Source of the DNA: an uncultured Gammaproteobacteria bacterium
GTDB taxonomy: Bacteria > Pseudomonadota > Gammaproteobacteria > Magnimaribacterales > TMED112
Assembly: GCA_913020145.1 (NCBI GenBank)
Contig: CAJWAI010000006.1
Coordinates: forward strand, 1-43,562
DNA: 43,562 nucleotides
Direction: 5' to 3'
Part shown: positions 1 through 8,870 of the stretch, piece after piece
Layout: every line of letters starts with the position of its first letter
How positions within the stretch are numbered: position 1 is the first letter of the stretch
The notes under the pieces: model-generated
Seen by the model: only the letters and a program-made list of their open reading frames with translations
Databases searched by the model: none
Told to the model about the DNA's origin: nothing
Position numbers and translations under genes: made by a program

Positions 1-63
1 TAAATCTACACTTTCATGTGTCTTGTATAGTCCAAGTGGACGAGAATATTACTAAGAGATCTT

Positions 64-417
64 ATGAAGAACTTATTAATTATTTTAATTTTAATAATCA
101 TAGCAGGCTGTTCTTCTGCACAAAAAGCATCAGAAGTTAACCCGACACGAGTTTCGATTGCTCCATATTTAAAAATGGACTGCAAAGCACTTGCAACCGA
201 GCAAACAAGCCTTGTTAAAGAAGCTGAAATTCTTGGAGCACTAGTTGATCAAGAATATAGCTCAGACAAAAACAAAGAATTAGTGGCTTGGGTATTATTC
301 ACACCAGCAATATTATTGGTAGATGGTAATGCTGAATCAGCAGCACAACTTGCAAGCATTAAAGGACAATTAGAAGCTGTGCAAGAAGCCCAAAAAATAA
401 ATGAATGCATTTCATAG
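64..417 (+). CDS. Small outer/inner membrane lipoprotein of unknown function
   Basis: A 117-residue protein with a hydrophobic N-terminus and a clear lipobox (IIAGC, lipidated Cys at residue 16), so it should be exported and lipid-anchored. The mature part has a Cys near residue 58, a hydrophobic stretch WVLFTPAILLV and a C-terminal half QLASIKGQLEAVQEA followed by a Cys. This resembles a widespread family of short uncharacterised lipoproteins with a central W..LF.P and a terminal lysine/glutamine helix. No function is known to me. It stands alone, convergent with recG 24 bp away. An AAGAGA motif lies just before the ATG. Confidence 0.75.
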   Translation: MKNLLIILILIIIAGCSSAQKASEVNPTRVSIAPYLKMDCKALATEQTSLVKEAEILGALVDQEYSSDKNKELVAWVLFTPAILLVDGNAESAAQLASIKGQLEAVQEAQKINECIS

Positions 418-441
418 CATTTAAGATAATTCTTTAATAAC

Positions 442-2502
442 TTAAACATCTGAGAGTTCAAGATGGGCAGGAAACCACCTTTCAACTATTCTTCTTTGCT
501 GCTCAGCTGGCATTTTAACTATTTCATTGGCTAACCTATCAGCCTCTTTCTGTAATTCTTTATTAGCAAGTAGATCAAAGAACGTAAAGCTTGGTAAGCC
601 AGTTTGAGATAAGCCTAGAATATCTCCAGGACCTCTGAGTTTTAAATCTTCTTCAGCAATGACAAAACCATCAGATGTTTCAGTGATAATCTTTAATCTT
701 TGCTCTGCTAGTCCAGTTGGGTCATCACTATGCATTAATATACAGAAGCTATCTTTTGTACCACGACCTACTCTACCTCTTAATTGATGTAATTGCGCTA
801 AACCAAATCTTTCAGAATTTTCAATTACCATAATATTGGCATCTGGAACGTCTATACCAACTTCAATTACAGTTGTGGCCAATAAAATTTTTGTTTTTTT
901 GTTTTTAAAATCTTCAAGTATTTTTTGTTTATCGCCATCTTTCATTTTTCCATGAATAATATCGTATTCATTCTTATTAAATTCTTGACTAAGAATTTTT
1001 TCTAGATCTTCTATGCCTGTGAGCCCACTTTCGCTCTCATCAATTAGAGGGCAAACCCAATAAACTTGTGAATTATCACTAATAGCGCTTTTTATTCTAC
1101 TGATAAGAGCATCTCTTCTATTATTTGGAAGTGTTGTAGTGACTATTGGAATTCTGTTTGGCGGTAAAGACCTTATTGTTGATATGTCTAAACCTGAGAG
1201 GACACTCATTGCCATAGTTCTAGGTATAGGTGTGGCTGAGAGCAATAATTGATGTGGATAATTATCAGCTTTTTCTTTCAGCTTTAATCTTTGACTGACT
1301 CCAAATCTATGCTGTTCATCATAAATAACTAAAGATAAATTATCGTAAGATACATCTTCTTGAAAAACTGCATGAGTACCTATTATTATTTTTGCTTGTC
1401 CGCTTAAAATCTTCTCATACTTAGCTCTTCTTTCTTTTGCTGGAATTTTTGATGTAAGTAGTTCAACTTGCCCATCATTTCCAAACCAATTTACAAAATT
1501 TTGAAAGTGTTGATTCGCTAAGATAGTAGTTGGAGCGAGAATGGCAACTTGTTTACCATTAGCAACGACATGAGCAGCAATAAGTGCTGCAACTATAGTT
1601 TTACCTGATCCTACATCACCTTGTAGAAGTCTAAGCATTGGTGAACCAACAGTTATGTCTTTGCAAATTTCATTGTATGCACTCTTTTGATCACTAGTTA
1701 ATTCAAAAGGCAGATCACTAAGTATCTTTTTAGCTAGAGAATCATCTTCAAATTTATCAGCGATTCTGTTTTTATTTTGTTCTTTAATAGATAGATAGCT
1801 AATCTTATTAGCTACTATTTCTTCTAATCCTATTCTTTTTCTAGCAGGCGATTCCCCACCTATTAAATAGTCTTCGATATTACTATTAGGATTAGGGCTA
1901 TGAATATCAATAATTGATTGATTCAGCGAATTAAATTCATGCTTAGGCAGATAATCAAAAATCTCAATTTTATTTTCTTTAACTAAATTCATTGCCTCTA
2001 CCATTAGTTTTCTAAGTTTTTGATGTGTTATGCCTTTAGTGAGAGGGTATTTAGGTAGTATCTGAGGCTTAAACTCATTATTTTTTATTACCTCATACTC
2101 AGGATGTATAGTTTCTAAACCATATCTGCCCAATCTTCCTGTTCCTGAAACTTGTAATTCCGAACCTTCTTTAAAAATATTTCTTAAGCCTGGAAAATAG
2201 TAAAAGAATCTAATATAGATGTGTCCAGTACCGTCTTTTAATTTAACTAATAGCATTTTTCTAGGCACAAAAGTTTGAGAGACTTTTTCAACAACCCCTT
2301 GAATAACGAAATCTTCTTCGGGCACTAGCTCAGCTATTTTTTTTAACTTTGTTTTATCCTGATAACCAATTGGAAAATGAAATAATAGATCCTCAACAGT
2401 TTTAATACCTAATCTTAAAAGGGATTGAGAAAGTTTTTCTCCCACTCCTTTTATTGTAGTTACCAATAAAGATGAGGCATCAACCTTTTGATCTGAAGAC
2501 AT
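442..2502 (-). CDS. recG: ATP-dependent DNA helicase RecG
   Basis: RecG remodels stalled replication forks and branch-migrates Holliday junctions. The 686-residue protein has the N-terminal wedge/OB part (about residues 60-170), helicase motif I GDVGSGKT near residue 295, the Walker B box DEQH, motif III LLLSATPIPRT, and a C-terminal helicase domain with QLRGRVGRG. Length matches the family (about 690). It lies divergent to yicC; in enterobacteria recG sits downstream of spoT-trmH, so the neighbourhood is conserved but rearranged, and no trmH is seen. The ATG has no Shine-Dalgarno sequence, but a TATAAT lies 8 nt upstream, suggesting leaderless mRNA. Confidence 0.97.
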   Translation of the reverse strand: MSSDQKVDASSLLVTTIKGVGEKLSQSLLRLGIKTVEDLLFHFPIGYQDKTKLKKIAELVPEEDFVIQGVVEKVSQTFVPRKMLLVKLKDGTGHIYIRFFYYFPGLRNIFKEGSELQVSGTGRLGRYGLETIHPEYEVIKNNEFKPQILPKYPLTKGITHQKLRKLMVEAMNLVKENKIEIFDYLPKHEFNSLNQSIIDIHSPNPNSNIEDYLIGGESPARKRIGLEEIVANKISYLSIKEQNKNRIADKFEDDSLAKKILSDLPFELTSDQKSAYNEICKDITVGSPMLRLLQGDVGSGKTIVAALIAAHVVANGKQVAILAPTTILANQHFQNFVNWFGNDGQVELLTSKIPAKERRAKYEKILSGQAKIIIGTHAVFQEDVSYDNLSLVIYDEQHRFGVSQRLKLKEKADNYPHQLLLSATPIPRTMAMSVLSGLDISTIRSLPPNRIPIVTTTLPNNRRDALISRIKSAISDNSQVYWVCPLIDESESGLTGIEDLEKILSQEFNKNEYDIIHGKMKDGDKQKILEDFKNKKTKILLATTVIEVGIDVPDANIMVIENSERFGLAQLHQLRGRVGRGTKDSFCILMHSDDPTGLAEQRLKIITETSDGFVIAEEDLKLRGPGDILGLSQTGLPSFTFFDLLANKELQKEADRLANEIVKMPAEQQRRIVERWFPAHLELSDV

Positions 2503-2510
2503 ATGTATTT

Positions 2511-2516
2511 ATTATA
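2511..2516 (-). promoter_or_regulatory. Putative -10 box of recG (leaderless)
   Basis: TATAAT on the minus strand is separated from the recG ATG by exactly 8 nt, so transcription should begin within a few bases of the start codon. No ribosome binding site is visible between them. The -35 region is weak (a TTCAAA about 18 bp upstream). The region is very AT-rich, so chance matches are possible. Confidence 0.4.
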
Positions 2517-2559
2517 TATATGTCTCATTTTAATTTTGAATGTGTTCGGAGTTTTTTTT

Positions 2560-3405
2560 ATGCGGAGTATGACAGGTTTTAGCGAATCTACCTTGTTAAA
2601 GGATGATATTGAATTTAAATGCATATCAAAATCACTAAATAGTAGGTTTCTTGAGATTAATATTAAACTTCCAGTAAGTTTGAAGAGCCATGAAGGTTGG
2701 GTAAGAGAATATATCCAGAAAAATTTTACTAGAGGAAAAATCGATGTAGACGTTTTTTTTACTGCTCCTCAAAAAGAACAACTAAGAATTTCAGATAATT
2801 TTCTCAAACTTGTTAAAGAAAATGAATTAAGAATAAAAAAGCATGGATTTGATATTGCTTCATCTACTTATTCTGAGCTACTTAAAATAAGAGACTCAAT
2901 ACAAAAAGATTATGTTCTTAAAGATTCATCCTTAAAAGATCTAGTTAAAAGGTCTCTTATTAGATTAAGAAGAACAAGAGAAATAGAAGGCAAAACAACT
3001 AAGACTGATTTAGAAAAATTAGTCGCCAGTATGCGAAAAACAATAAAATCAATAAAGAAAATGGAAAAAACAAATTCGAAACAGACACATAAAAAACTAA
3101 ATAGATTTAAAGCTGCACTTAATGCAGATCAAAAAGAATTAAATATATCTGAAGCATTTGCTACTCTTAGTAAGGCAGATATAAATGAAGAGATTGTAAG
3201 GTTTAATTCTCACCTCGATCTTGTGGCAAAGCTAATTAGATCAAATAAAGCAGTCGGTAAAAAATTAGATTTTTACACTCAAGAAATGCAAAGGGAAACA
3301 AATACGATTAGTTCAAAAGCCGTGATTGCTGAGATTAAAAACGAATCGGTAGAGTTAAAAGGTTTAATTGAAATGGTTAAGGAGCATGCTCAAAATGTCG
3401 AATAA
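2560..3405 (+). CDS. yicC: YicC family endoribonuclease
   Basis: The N-terminus MRSMTGFSES matches the family signature (M.RSMTGF), so the ATG at 2560 is chosen over the longer ORF-track start at 2503, which would add an unrelated hydrophobic tail. CGGAG lies 8-9 nt upstream. The 281-residue product has the N-terminal YicC domain and the C-terminal DUF1732 part ([17 protein letters not shown]). YicC in E. coli is a stress-related endoribonuclease involved in small-RNA turnover. It begins the run yicC-gmk-rpoZ-spoT-pyrB and overlaps the gmk start by 11 nt. Confidence 0.93.
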   Translation: MRSMTGFSESTLLKDDIEFKCISKSLNSRFLEINIKLPVSLKSHEGWVREYIQKNFTRGKIDVDVFFTAPQKEQLRISDNFLKLVKENELRIKKHGFDIASSTYSELLKIRDSIQKDYVLKDSSLKDLVKRSLIRLRRTREIEGKTTKTDLEKLVASMRKTIKSIKKMEKTNSKQTHKKLNRFKAALNADQKELNISEAFATLSKADINEEIVRFNSHLDLVAKLIRSNKAVGKKLDFYTQEMQRETNTISSKAVIAEIKNESVELKGLIEMVKEHAQNVE

Positions 3406-3979
3406 TTTAGCTGAAAATCTGTTTATAATTACCGCACCTTCAGGTGCTGGGAAAACAACTTTAATTAAAAATGTTATTGAATTTGCTAAAACAAAGGATA
3501 AAAAAGTTTTTATGTCTGTATCACACACAACACGCACTCCGAGATCAAGTGAATTAGATGGAACAGACTATTTTTTTATTAACAAAGAACAATTTATGTT
3601 CAACATAAATGATCAGGTCTATTTAGAACATGCAATAGTGCATGGCAATCTATATGGAACACCAAAACAACCAATTGAGCAGAACTTAGAGAATGGGTTT
3701 AAAGTACTTCTTGAGATTGATTGGCAAGGCGCAATGGAGATCTTAAAAACCTATCCTGAAGCTCAAAGTATTTTTATTTCGCCTCCATCAATTAAAGAAT
3801 TACATAAAAGATTACATGATCGAGGTCTTGACTCAGAAGAAGTTATAGTAGAAAGAATAGATGGAGCAAAACTAGAAATGGAAAAATCATCTGAATTTAA
3901 ATATCAAATTATTAACGATTCACTTGAAACAGCGCTCAAAAACCTTTTAAATATCATCTTCAGAGAAAAGCATGGCTAG
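3395..3979 (+). CDS. gmk: Guanylate kinase
   Basis: Gmk phosphorylates GMP to GDP and supplies GTP and substrate for (p)ppGpp metabolism. It shows a P-loop GAGKTT, the GMP-binding stretch [21 protein letters not shown], and IDWQGA of the kinase core. The start at 3395 ([19 protein letters not shown]) is preferred: AAGGAG lies about 10 nt upstream, whereas the ATG at 3386 would be only one base from it. The resulting 194 aa is slightly short of the usual 205. It overlaps yicC by 11 nt and rpoZ by 8 nt, indicating translational coupling. Confidence 0.97.
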   Translation: MSNNLAENLFIITAPSGAGKTTLIKNVIEFAKTKDKKVFMSVSHTTRTPRSSELDGTDYFFINKEQFMFNINDQVYLEHAIVHGNLYGTPKQPIEQNLENGFKVLLEIDWQGAMEILKTYPEAQSIFISPPSIKELHKRLHDRGLDSEEVIVERIDGAKLEMEKSSEFKYQIINDSLETALKNLLNIIFREKHG

Positions 3980-4223
3980 AATAACAGTAGAAGATTGTCT
4001 TGAGAAGGTCGAAAGTAGATTCGATCTTGTCCTTAAAGCAGCAGAAAGAGCACGTGATTTAATATCAACTAGTGCTGAGCCTTTGGTTGAAACTGAAAAT
4101 GATAAACCTACTATAATCGCATTGCGAGAAATAGCTGACGGTGTACTCGATGAGGGCTATGTTCCTCCAAGTGATGATGATGACACGGAAGAAGTTTTTC
4201 TTGATAATGAAGATGAAGGGTAG
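3972..4223 (+). CDS. rpoZ: RNA polymerase omega subunit
   Basis: An 83-residue protein starting [20 protein letters not shown], the standard start of bacterial omega, with the conserved helical core RARDL and a very acidic C-terminal tail ([16 protein letters not shown]). Omega helps assemble RNA polymerase and forms part of ppGpp site 1. It overlaps gmk by 8 nt and is followed 7 nt later by spoT, the classical gmk-rpoZ-spoT order. Confidence 0.97.
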   Translation: MARITVEDCLEKVESRFDLVLKAAERARDLISTSAEPLVETENDKPTIIALREIADGVLDEGYVPPSDDDDTEEVFLDNEDEG

Positions 4224-4230
4224 GTAATTT

Positions 4231-6372
4231 TTGTTTGATTCTTTAAATTTTTTTAAAAAACCTGAAAACGCGCAACTTAGTGAAAGTCTAGATAAGTTGT
4301 CAAAAGATTATTTAAGCTCATCTGCTAGTGAAAAAATAAAAAAAGCAGTTAACTTTGCAAATCAAGCTCATGAGGGTCAATTTCGTAAAAGCGGAGAACC
4401 TTTTATAACTCATCCAATAAATGTAGGTTTAATTTTAGTTTCGCTAAAAATGGACGTCGACACTGTAATTGCTGGCTTATTACATGATGTTGTTGAAGAT
4501 TGCGATATTGCTTTATCAGAAGTTAGGAAAAAATTTGGCAATAATGTAGGCCAGTTGGTCGATGGAGTAACTAAATTACTGCAATTAGATGAAAAAATGA
4601 AAGATCAAAGTCAAGCTGAACATTTTCAAAAAATGGCTTTAGCGACCGCAGAAGATGTCAGAGTCGTGATAATTAAGTTAGCTGATCGATTACATAATTT
4701 GAAAACAATAGAGCATTTACCACGCCATAAACAAATAAAAAAATGCAAAGAGACTTTCGATCTATATGCACCTTTAGCGCATCAAATCGGTATGCATAAG
4801 ATGGCTACTGAACTTGAAGATTGTTCATTTAAGACCTTACATCCAACTAGATACAAATTAATCCAAGATGCATTAGAAAAAAATAATCTAGATAAAAAAA
4901 CATTAATTTCTAGGGTAAAAAGATCCTTAAATACAAAATTTAAGAAAAATGATATTGAGGCTAAGATTACAGGCAGAGAAAAGCGAGTATTTAGCATCTA
5001 TCAAAAAATTAAGAAGAAAAAATTCTCATTCGCTGATGTATATGATGTATTTGCATTTAGGGTGTTAGTAAATAATGGAGAAGATTGTTATAAGGCACTA
5101 GGACTAATACATAATATTTTCACGCCACTCACTGGAAGATTCAAAGACTATATAGCTGTTCCAAAAATGAATGGCTATCAAGCCCTTCATACAGTGGTAA
5201 TGACTTTTGATGGTGTACCTATGGAAGTCCAAATACAAACATCAGCAATGGAAACATTTGCAAATTATGGAATAGCCTCTCATGGACTATATAAAACAAA
5301 AGTTAGTGATAATTTAATTCAATCTAAGTCGAGACAGTTAGTGCAGAGACTTGTGGATACAAATAATCGATCTTCTTCTTCAATAGAATTTATGGAGAGT
5401 CTTAAAACTGATTTAACAGGCAAAGAAGTTTATGTTTTCTCTCCAAATGGAAGAATATTTTCACTTAAAAGAGGGTCTACTCCGATTGATTATGCCTATG
5501 CAGTACATAGTTCTTTAGGCAACTACTGCCTATCTTGTGAGGTAGATAAAAAAATGGTTCCTTTATCAACAAGCCTACAGAGTGGACAGACAATTGAAAT
5601 AATAAAAAGTAAAAATAAAACAGTTAATCCAGCTTGGTTAAATTTCGTAGCTTCATCAAGAGCGATTACAGAAATAAAAAAAGAATTAAAAAAGATGAAA
5701 ATAAGTGATGCAAGAGTTCTTGGAAAAGATTTACTAGAGGATTCATTACATGAGTCAGGAATTGAGCTAAAAGAGTATCCAGCTGAAAAGCTTAGAAGTG
5801 TTTTTGATGTATTAGGCGTTAGATCTCTTAATCAACTACTTGTAGATATAGGTTCAGGCAGAAGAACAAGCAATATTGTGTCTCAAAGCTTCACTGAAAG
5901 CTTATCGAACAAAAAAAATGAATCTATTTCACAGTTAAGAATTGGTTCATCCAAAAAATATGGAGCAATAAAATTCCCGGAATGTTGCTATCCAATATCT
6001 GGAGATCCTTGTTTGGCAGTTCATAATGAATCAGGTATCACAATACATAGAAATGAATGCCAAAATTTAAAAAACTTTCTTAATAAACCAGGTAAATGTT
6101 CAGATGTATTATGGGAAAAATCAGATGATTCTGAATTTTTAACTTCTTTAATTCTAACTCTTAAGAATGAACCTGGAGCTCTAGCTGATATATCTAAAAT
6201 TATTTCAAAGAATGACTCAAATATTCAGTCAGTTGCAACAAAAACACTAGATGAGAACTTTACTGAATTAACAGCTAAACTAATAGTTAAAGATACACAA
6301 CATCTGGAATTAATAAAATCACAACTCAAAAACAATAAGACAGTAACAAGTATTGAGAGGCAGCAAACATGA
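4231..6372 (+). CDS. spoT: RelA/SpoT homologue, probably hydrolase-only (p)ppGpp regulator
   Basis: A 713-residue RelA/SpoT homologue. The HD hydrolase domain (about residues 30-195) is intact: R52, H61, HDVVED at 85-90 and KLADRLHN at 150-156. The synthetase domain (about 240-355) keeps D272 and an RFKD motif of the bifunctional type. However, the conserved QIRT reads QIQT, and the catalytic Glu of the usual AExGxAAH is Asn345 (FANYGIASH). TGS (about 395-460), a CC...C zinc-finger-like region and a C-terminal ACT domain follow. The start is TTG, with AGG 6 nt upstream and no nearby ATG. It overlaps pyrB by 4 nt. Hydrolysis is supported; synthesis is doubtful. Confidence 0.93.
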   Translation: MFDSLNFFKKPENAQLSESLDKLSKDYLSSSASEKIKKAVNFANQAHEGQFRKSGEPFITHPINVGLILVSLKMDVDTVIAGLLHDVVEDCDIALSEVRKKFGNNVGQLVDGVTKLLQLDEKMKDQSQAEHFQKMALATAEDVRVVIIKLADRLHNLKTIEHLPRHKQIKKCKETFDLYAPLAHQIGMHKMATELEDCSFKTLHPTRYKLIQDALEKNNLDKKTLISRVKRSLNTKFKKNDIEAKITGREKRVFSIYQKIKKKKFSFADVYDVFAFRVLVNNGEDCYKALGLIHNIFTPLTGRFKDYIAVPKMNGYQALHTVVMTFDGVPMEVQIQTSAMETFANYGIASHGLYKTKVSDNLIQSKSRQLVQRLVDTNNRSSSSIEFMESLKTDLTGKEVYVFSPNGRIFSLKRGSTPIDYAYAVHSSLGNYCLSCEVDKKMVPLSTSLQSGQTIEIIKSKNKTVNPAWLNFVASSRAITEIKKELKKMKISDARVLGKDLLEDSLHESGIELKEYPAEKLRSVFDVLGVRSLNQLLVDIGSGRRTSNIVSQSFTESLSNKKNESISQLRIGSSKKYGAIKFPECCYPISGDPCLAVHNESGITIHRNECQNLKNFLNKPGKCSDVLWEKSDDSEFLTSLILTLKNEPGALADISKIISKNDSNIQSVATKTLDENFTELTAKLIVKDTQHLELIKSQLKNNKTVTSIERQQT

Positions 6373-7259
6373 ATAAAATCTCCACAGTTAATGATCTAGA
6401 CAAAAAGTTTTTGAAATCTTTATTTGAATCTGCACAAAATATTAAAGAATCTTGGCCAAATCTTGAACAAACAGGTAAAGGAAAGACTGTTTGTTTATTA
6501 TTCTGGGAGCCTAGCACTAGAACAAAGCTATCATTTGAGCATGCTGCAAAATCTTTAGGTTTTAAGGTGCTTGATTTTTCGCCTTCAAGCTCTTCAATAG
6601 AAAAAGGTGAGACTCTTGAAGACACAATTAAAACCTTATTGGCTTTGAAAGTTGATGGCTTCATTATCCGACATCCAGAAGATAAGATTTCACTAAAAAT
6701 TGAAAAATTATTACCTAAGGAAATATTTTTTATCAATGCAGGTGATGGTAGTTATGCTCATCCGTCTCAAGCTTTATTGGATGTCTATACTATGAAAGAC
6801 GAATGTGAGGATTTCAGTGAATTAAAAGTAGCAGCTATTGGGGATATTAAACATTGTCGTATTATTAGATCACAAATGAATCTCTTAAATAGACTTGGAT
6901 GTATCGATATCCAATTTTATGGACCAAAGGAATTACTTGATGATAATTTATCGCCATCATTTAGTGAGATCACAGACGGATGCATGGAAGATAGAGATAT
7001 TCTCTATGTAATCAGAGTGAAAAATGAAAGATTAAAAGATAATGAGAATATAGATATGGAAGCTTTTAAGTCGATATATCAAATTAACGAATCTTTTATT
7101 GAAAAAACCAAATTTAATGGCTCAGTTATGCACCCTGGTCCAATTAATGTTGATTTAGAGATCACTAATAGTATAGCTGCATCAAAAAAAGCACTTATTT
7201 CTACACAAGTAGAAAATGGGCTCTACGTCAGAGCCGCATTATTAAGTCTTATCTCTTAA
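6369..7259 (+). CDS. pyrB: Aspartate carbamoyltransferase catalytic chain (divergent)
   Basis: PyrB joins carbamoyl phosphate and aspartate in pyrimidine synthesis. Recognisable motifs are FWEPSTRTKLSF (carbamoyl-phosphate loop, residues 46-56), SSSSIEKGETLEDT (73-86), IIRHPED, HPSQALLD (131-138), and IGDIKHCRIIRS. Several usual residues differ: the RVQxER stretch reads RVKNER (Lys218), and HPGPxNRG reads HPGPINVD (255-262). At 296 aa it is slightly short. No pyrI or pyrC is adjacent. It overlaps spoT by an ATGA and converges on the lumazine-domain gene with an 11-bp overlap. Another carbamoyltransferase specificity cannot be fully excluded. Confidence 0.85.
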   Translation: MNKISTVNDLDKKFLKSLFESAQNIKESWPNLEQTGKGKTVCLLFWEPSTRTKLSFEHAAKSLGFKVLDFSPSSSSIEKGETLEDTIKTLLALKVDGFIIRHPEDKISLKIEKLLPKEIFFINAGDGSYAHPSQALLDVYTMKDECEDFSELKVAAIGDIKHCRIIRSQMNLLNRLGCIDIQFYGPKELLDDNLSPSFSEITDGCMEDRDILYVIRVKNERLKDNENIDMEAFKSIYQINESFIEKTKFNGSVMHPGPINVDLEITNSIAASKKALISTQVENGLYVRAALLSLIS

Positions 7260-7503
7260 GGCTTATACTCACTTCAGAACCATAGATTAGATTATCAAGT
7301 TCTTCTGATTGCAGCATTATGGCAGTTAAATCAGTCTTAAATCTATTTTCATTTATATCTCTGATGGAAGTAATATGCCCATTAATTGAAACCTCCATAT
7401 TTTTAACTAAAGAATCAGCAAAATCCTTATTAATCTCAACTAGAATCTCTTTTGCATCTCCCATAATTACAACTTCTCTAATCAGACCAACTGTTTCAGA
7501 CAT
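7249..7503 (-). CDS. Single lumazine-binding-domain protein (half riboflavin synthase)
   Basis: An 84-residue product when started at the ATG at 7503 (MSETVGLIREV), which overlaps pyrE by 8 nt. The track's longer start lies inside pyrE. I read it as one riboflavin-synthase barrel: a GLIREV start like MFTGIIEEV, then SLVKNMEVSINGHITSI in place of the AVNGVCLTV region, NRFKTDL, and a closing IYGSEVSISL like the G..VNLE edge. Riboflavin synthase has two such domains in about 200 aa; only one is present here. The usual Cys/Thr ligand positions are Ile44/Ser46. It may bind a flavin or lumazine. The family assignment is a hand alignment. Confidence 0.55.
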   Translation of the reverse strand: MSETVGLIREVVIMGDAKEILVEINKDFADSLVKNMEVSINGHITSIRDINENRFKTDLTAIMLQSEELDNLIYGSEVSISLKR

Positions 7504-8122
7504 CTTTGCCTCTAAATTGTTCTCGATACTCTTTAATCTTATGAAGATCCTCTTCATTTATGATATTTTCAGCATCCAATAAGTTATCTAAGGAAATGAT
7601 TTCAAATACATCAATACCCTCTGCTTTTAATTCTGCAGAAGCCATTAAATCTGATTTTTGACCTTTTTCTTGTCTATCTAGAGTCACAAATACTCCAGTA
7701 ATTTCAACATCGTAAGGTTTAAGGATATTAAGCACCTCTCTTATTGCTAAGCCTGAAGATATTACATCATCAACTATTAATACTTTGCCTGCTGGTTTTG
7801 CCCCTATCAGAGATCCTCCTTCACCATGATCTTTTACCTCTTTCCTATTAAAACAAACAGGCTTATTGAGTTTTGTTGCTAAGATTGATCCAAGCAATAT
7901 TCCTTTATATGCTGGCCCAAAAATCATATCAAATGAAATATCAGAATCTTTAATTTTCTCTGCCATGACTTCAGTTAATTGATTTAGATGGCCATGCTCT
8001 AAAAAAGATGCAGCATTAAAAAAGTAAGGACTTTTTCTGCCAGATTTTAAAGTAAAGTCTCCAAGCTTGAACGCACCTGATTCAATAGCTAGTTTTAGAA
8101 ATTTTTCTTGGTAGTCCTTCAC
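7496..8122 (-). CDS. pyrE: Orotate phosphoribosyltransferase
   Basis: PyrE makes OMP from orotate and PRPP. The PRPP-binding motif VLIVDDVISSG lies at residues 114-124, the flexible catalytic loop KDHGEGG at 97-103, and FTLKSGRKSPYF near residues 24-34, as in the family. Length (208 aa) is typical. Translation starts at a GTG (8122) that overlaps the rph stop in a GTGA arrangement, so rph and pyrE are coupled as in enterobacteria. Downstream it overlaps the small lumazine-domain gene by 8 nt. Confidence 0.96.
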   Translation of the reverse strand: MKDYQEKFLKLAIESGAFKLGDFTLKSGRKSPYFFNAASFLEHGHLNQLTEVMAEKIKDSDISFDMIFGPAYKGILLGSILATKLNKPVCFNRKEVKDHGEGGSLIGAKPAGKVLIVDDVISSGLAIREVLNILKPYDVEITGVFVTLDRQEKGQKSDLMASAELKAEGIDVFEIISLDNLLDAENIINEEDLHKIKEYREQFRGKDV

Positions 8123-8826
8123 CCGTTCTTAATTATTTCGTTTTGTAGTACAAATAGATCTTTCAAGCCGGTTTCTGCTAGATCGACTAGATCTTTAAAT
8201 TGTTCTTTACTAAAAGCGCTCTCTTCTCCTGTTCCTTGTACTTCTATTAACTCTAACTGTTCATTCATTACTATATTGACGTCACATTGGGCATTACTAT
8301 CTTCGTCATAATCCAGATCTAAAAGAAGTTCATCTTTGCAAATTCCTACACTGATAGCAGCAACCAGATTTTTAATAGCATCTTCTTTCTCTATTTTTTG
8401 TAGCGCCTTATATAACGCTACAGTTCCACCTGTTATAGATGCTGTTCTTGTTCCACCATCTGCTTGAATAACATCACAATCAACTGTGATTGTGTAACCA
8501 GTTAATTTGTTTAAATCTACAGCTTGGCGCAATGATCTTCCTATTAATCGCTGTATTTCCATTGTTCTACCAGATTGTTTGCCTCTATTTGCTTCTCTAT
8601 TCATCCTCTCATTTGTAGATCTTGGCAGCATCCCATATTCAGCGGTCACCCAGCCTGTCTTGCCATTTTGCATCCATCTTGGAGTAGCTTTTTCTACAGT
8701 TGCATTACAAATTACATGAGTATTACCAAACTTTACTAAGGCTGAACCTTCAGCATGCATATTAAAACCTGGAATTATGCTTATTTCTCTTAATTGATTA
8801 CTACTGCGTTTCTCTTTTCTTTGCAT
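8119..8826 (-). CDS. rph: Ribonuclease PH
   Basis: RNase PH trims tRNA 3' ends using phosphate. The 235-residue protein shows the expected N-terminus, the phosphate-binding region NRGKQSGRTMEIQRLIGRSLR, and DCDVIQADGGTRTASITG, the family's most conserved block. Length agrees with the usual 238. It begins the rph-pyrE-lumazine-domain unit. The 44-bp divergent gap to the amidohydrolase pair must hold both promoters. Confidence 0.97.
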   Translation of the reverse strand: MQRKEKRSSNQLREISIIPGFNMHAEGSALVKFGNTHVICNATVEKATPRWMQNGKTGWVTAEYGMLPRSTNERMNREANRGKQSGRTMEIQRLIGRSLRQAVDLNKLTGYTITVDCDVIQADGGTRTASITGGTVALYKALQKIEKEDAIKNLVAAISVGICKDELLLDLDYDEDSNAQCDVNIVMNEQLELIEVQGTGEESAFSKEQFKDLVDLAETGLKDLFVLQNEIIKNG

Positions 8827-8870
8827 AGATAGATTTGTTGTTTACTATTATACATTCAAGGGGTAAATAG

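Noticed and set aside
1-63. Search for an upstream gene end or RNA in the first 63 bases
   Set aside because: A TAA stands at position 1-3, but nothing identifies a gene or RNA; the stretch is taken as leader of the lipoprotein gene.
2503-2559. Hydrophobic 19-residue N-terminal extension of YicC
   Set aside because: YicC proteins are cytoplasmic and begin at M(I)RSMTGF; the extension is an AT-rich intergenic artefact.
6326-6736. 136-aa ORF antisense to the pyrB start
   Set aside because: It is opposite strongly conserved PyrB sequence, lacks any recognisable domain and has no start signal.
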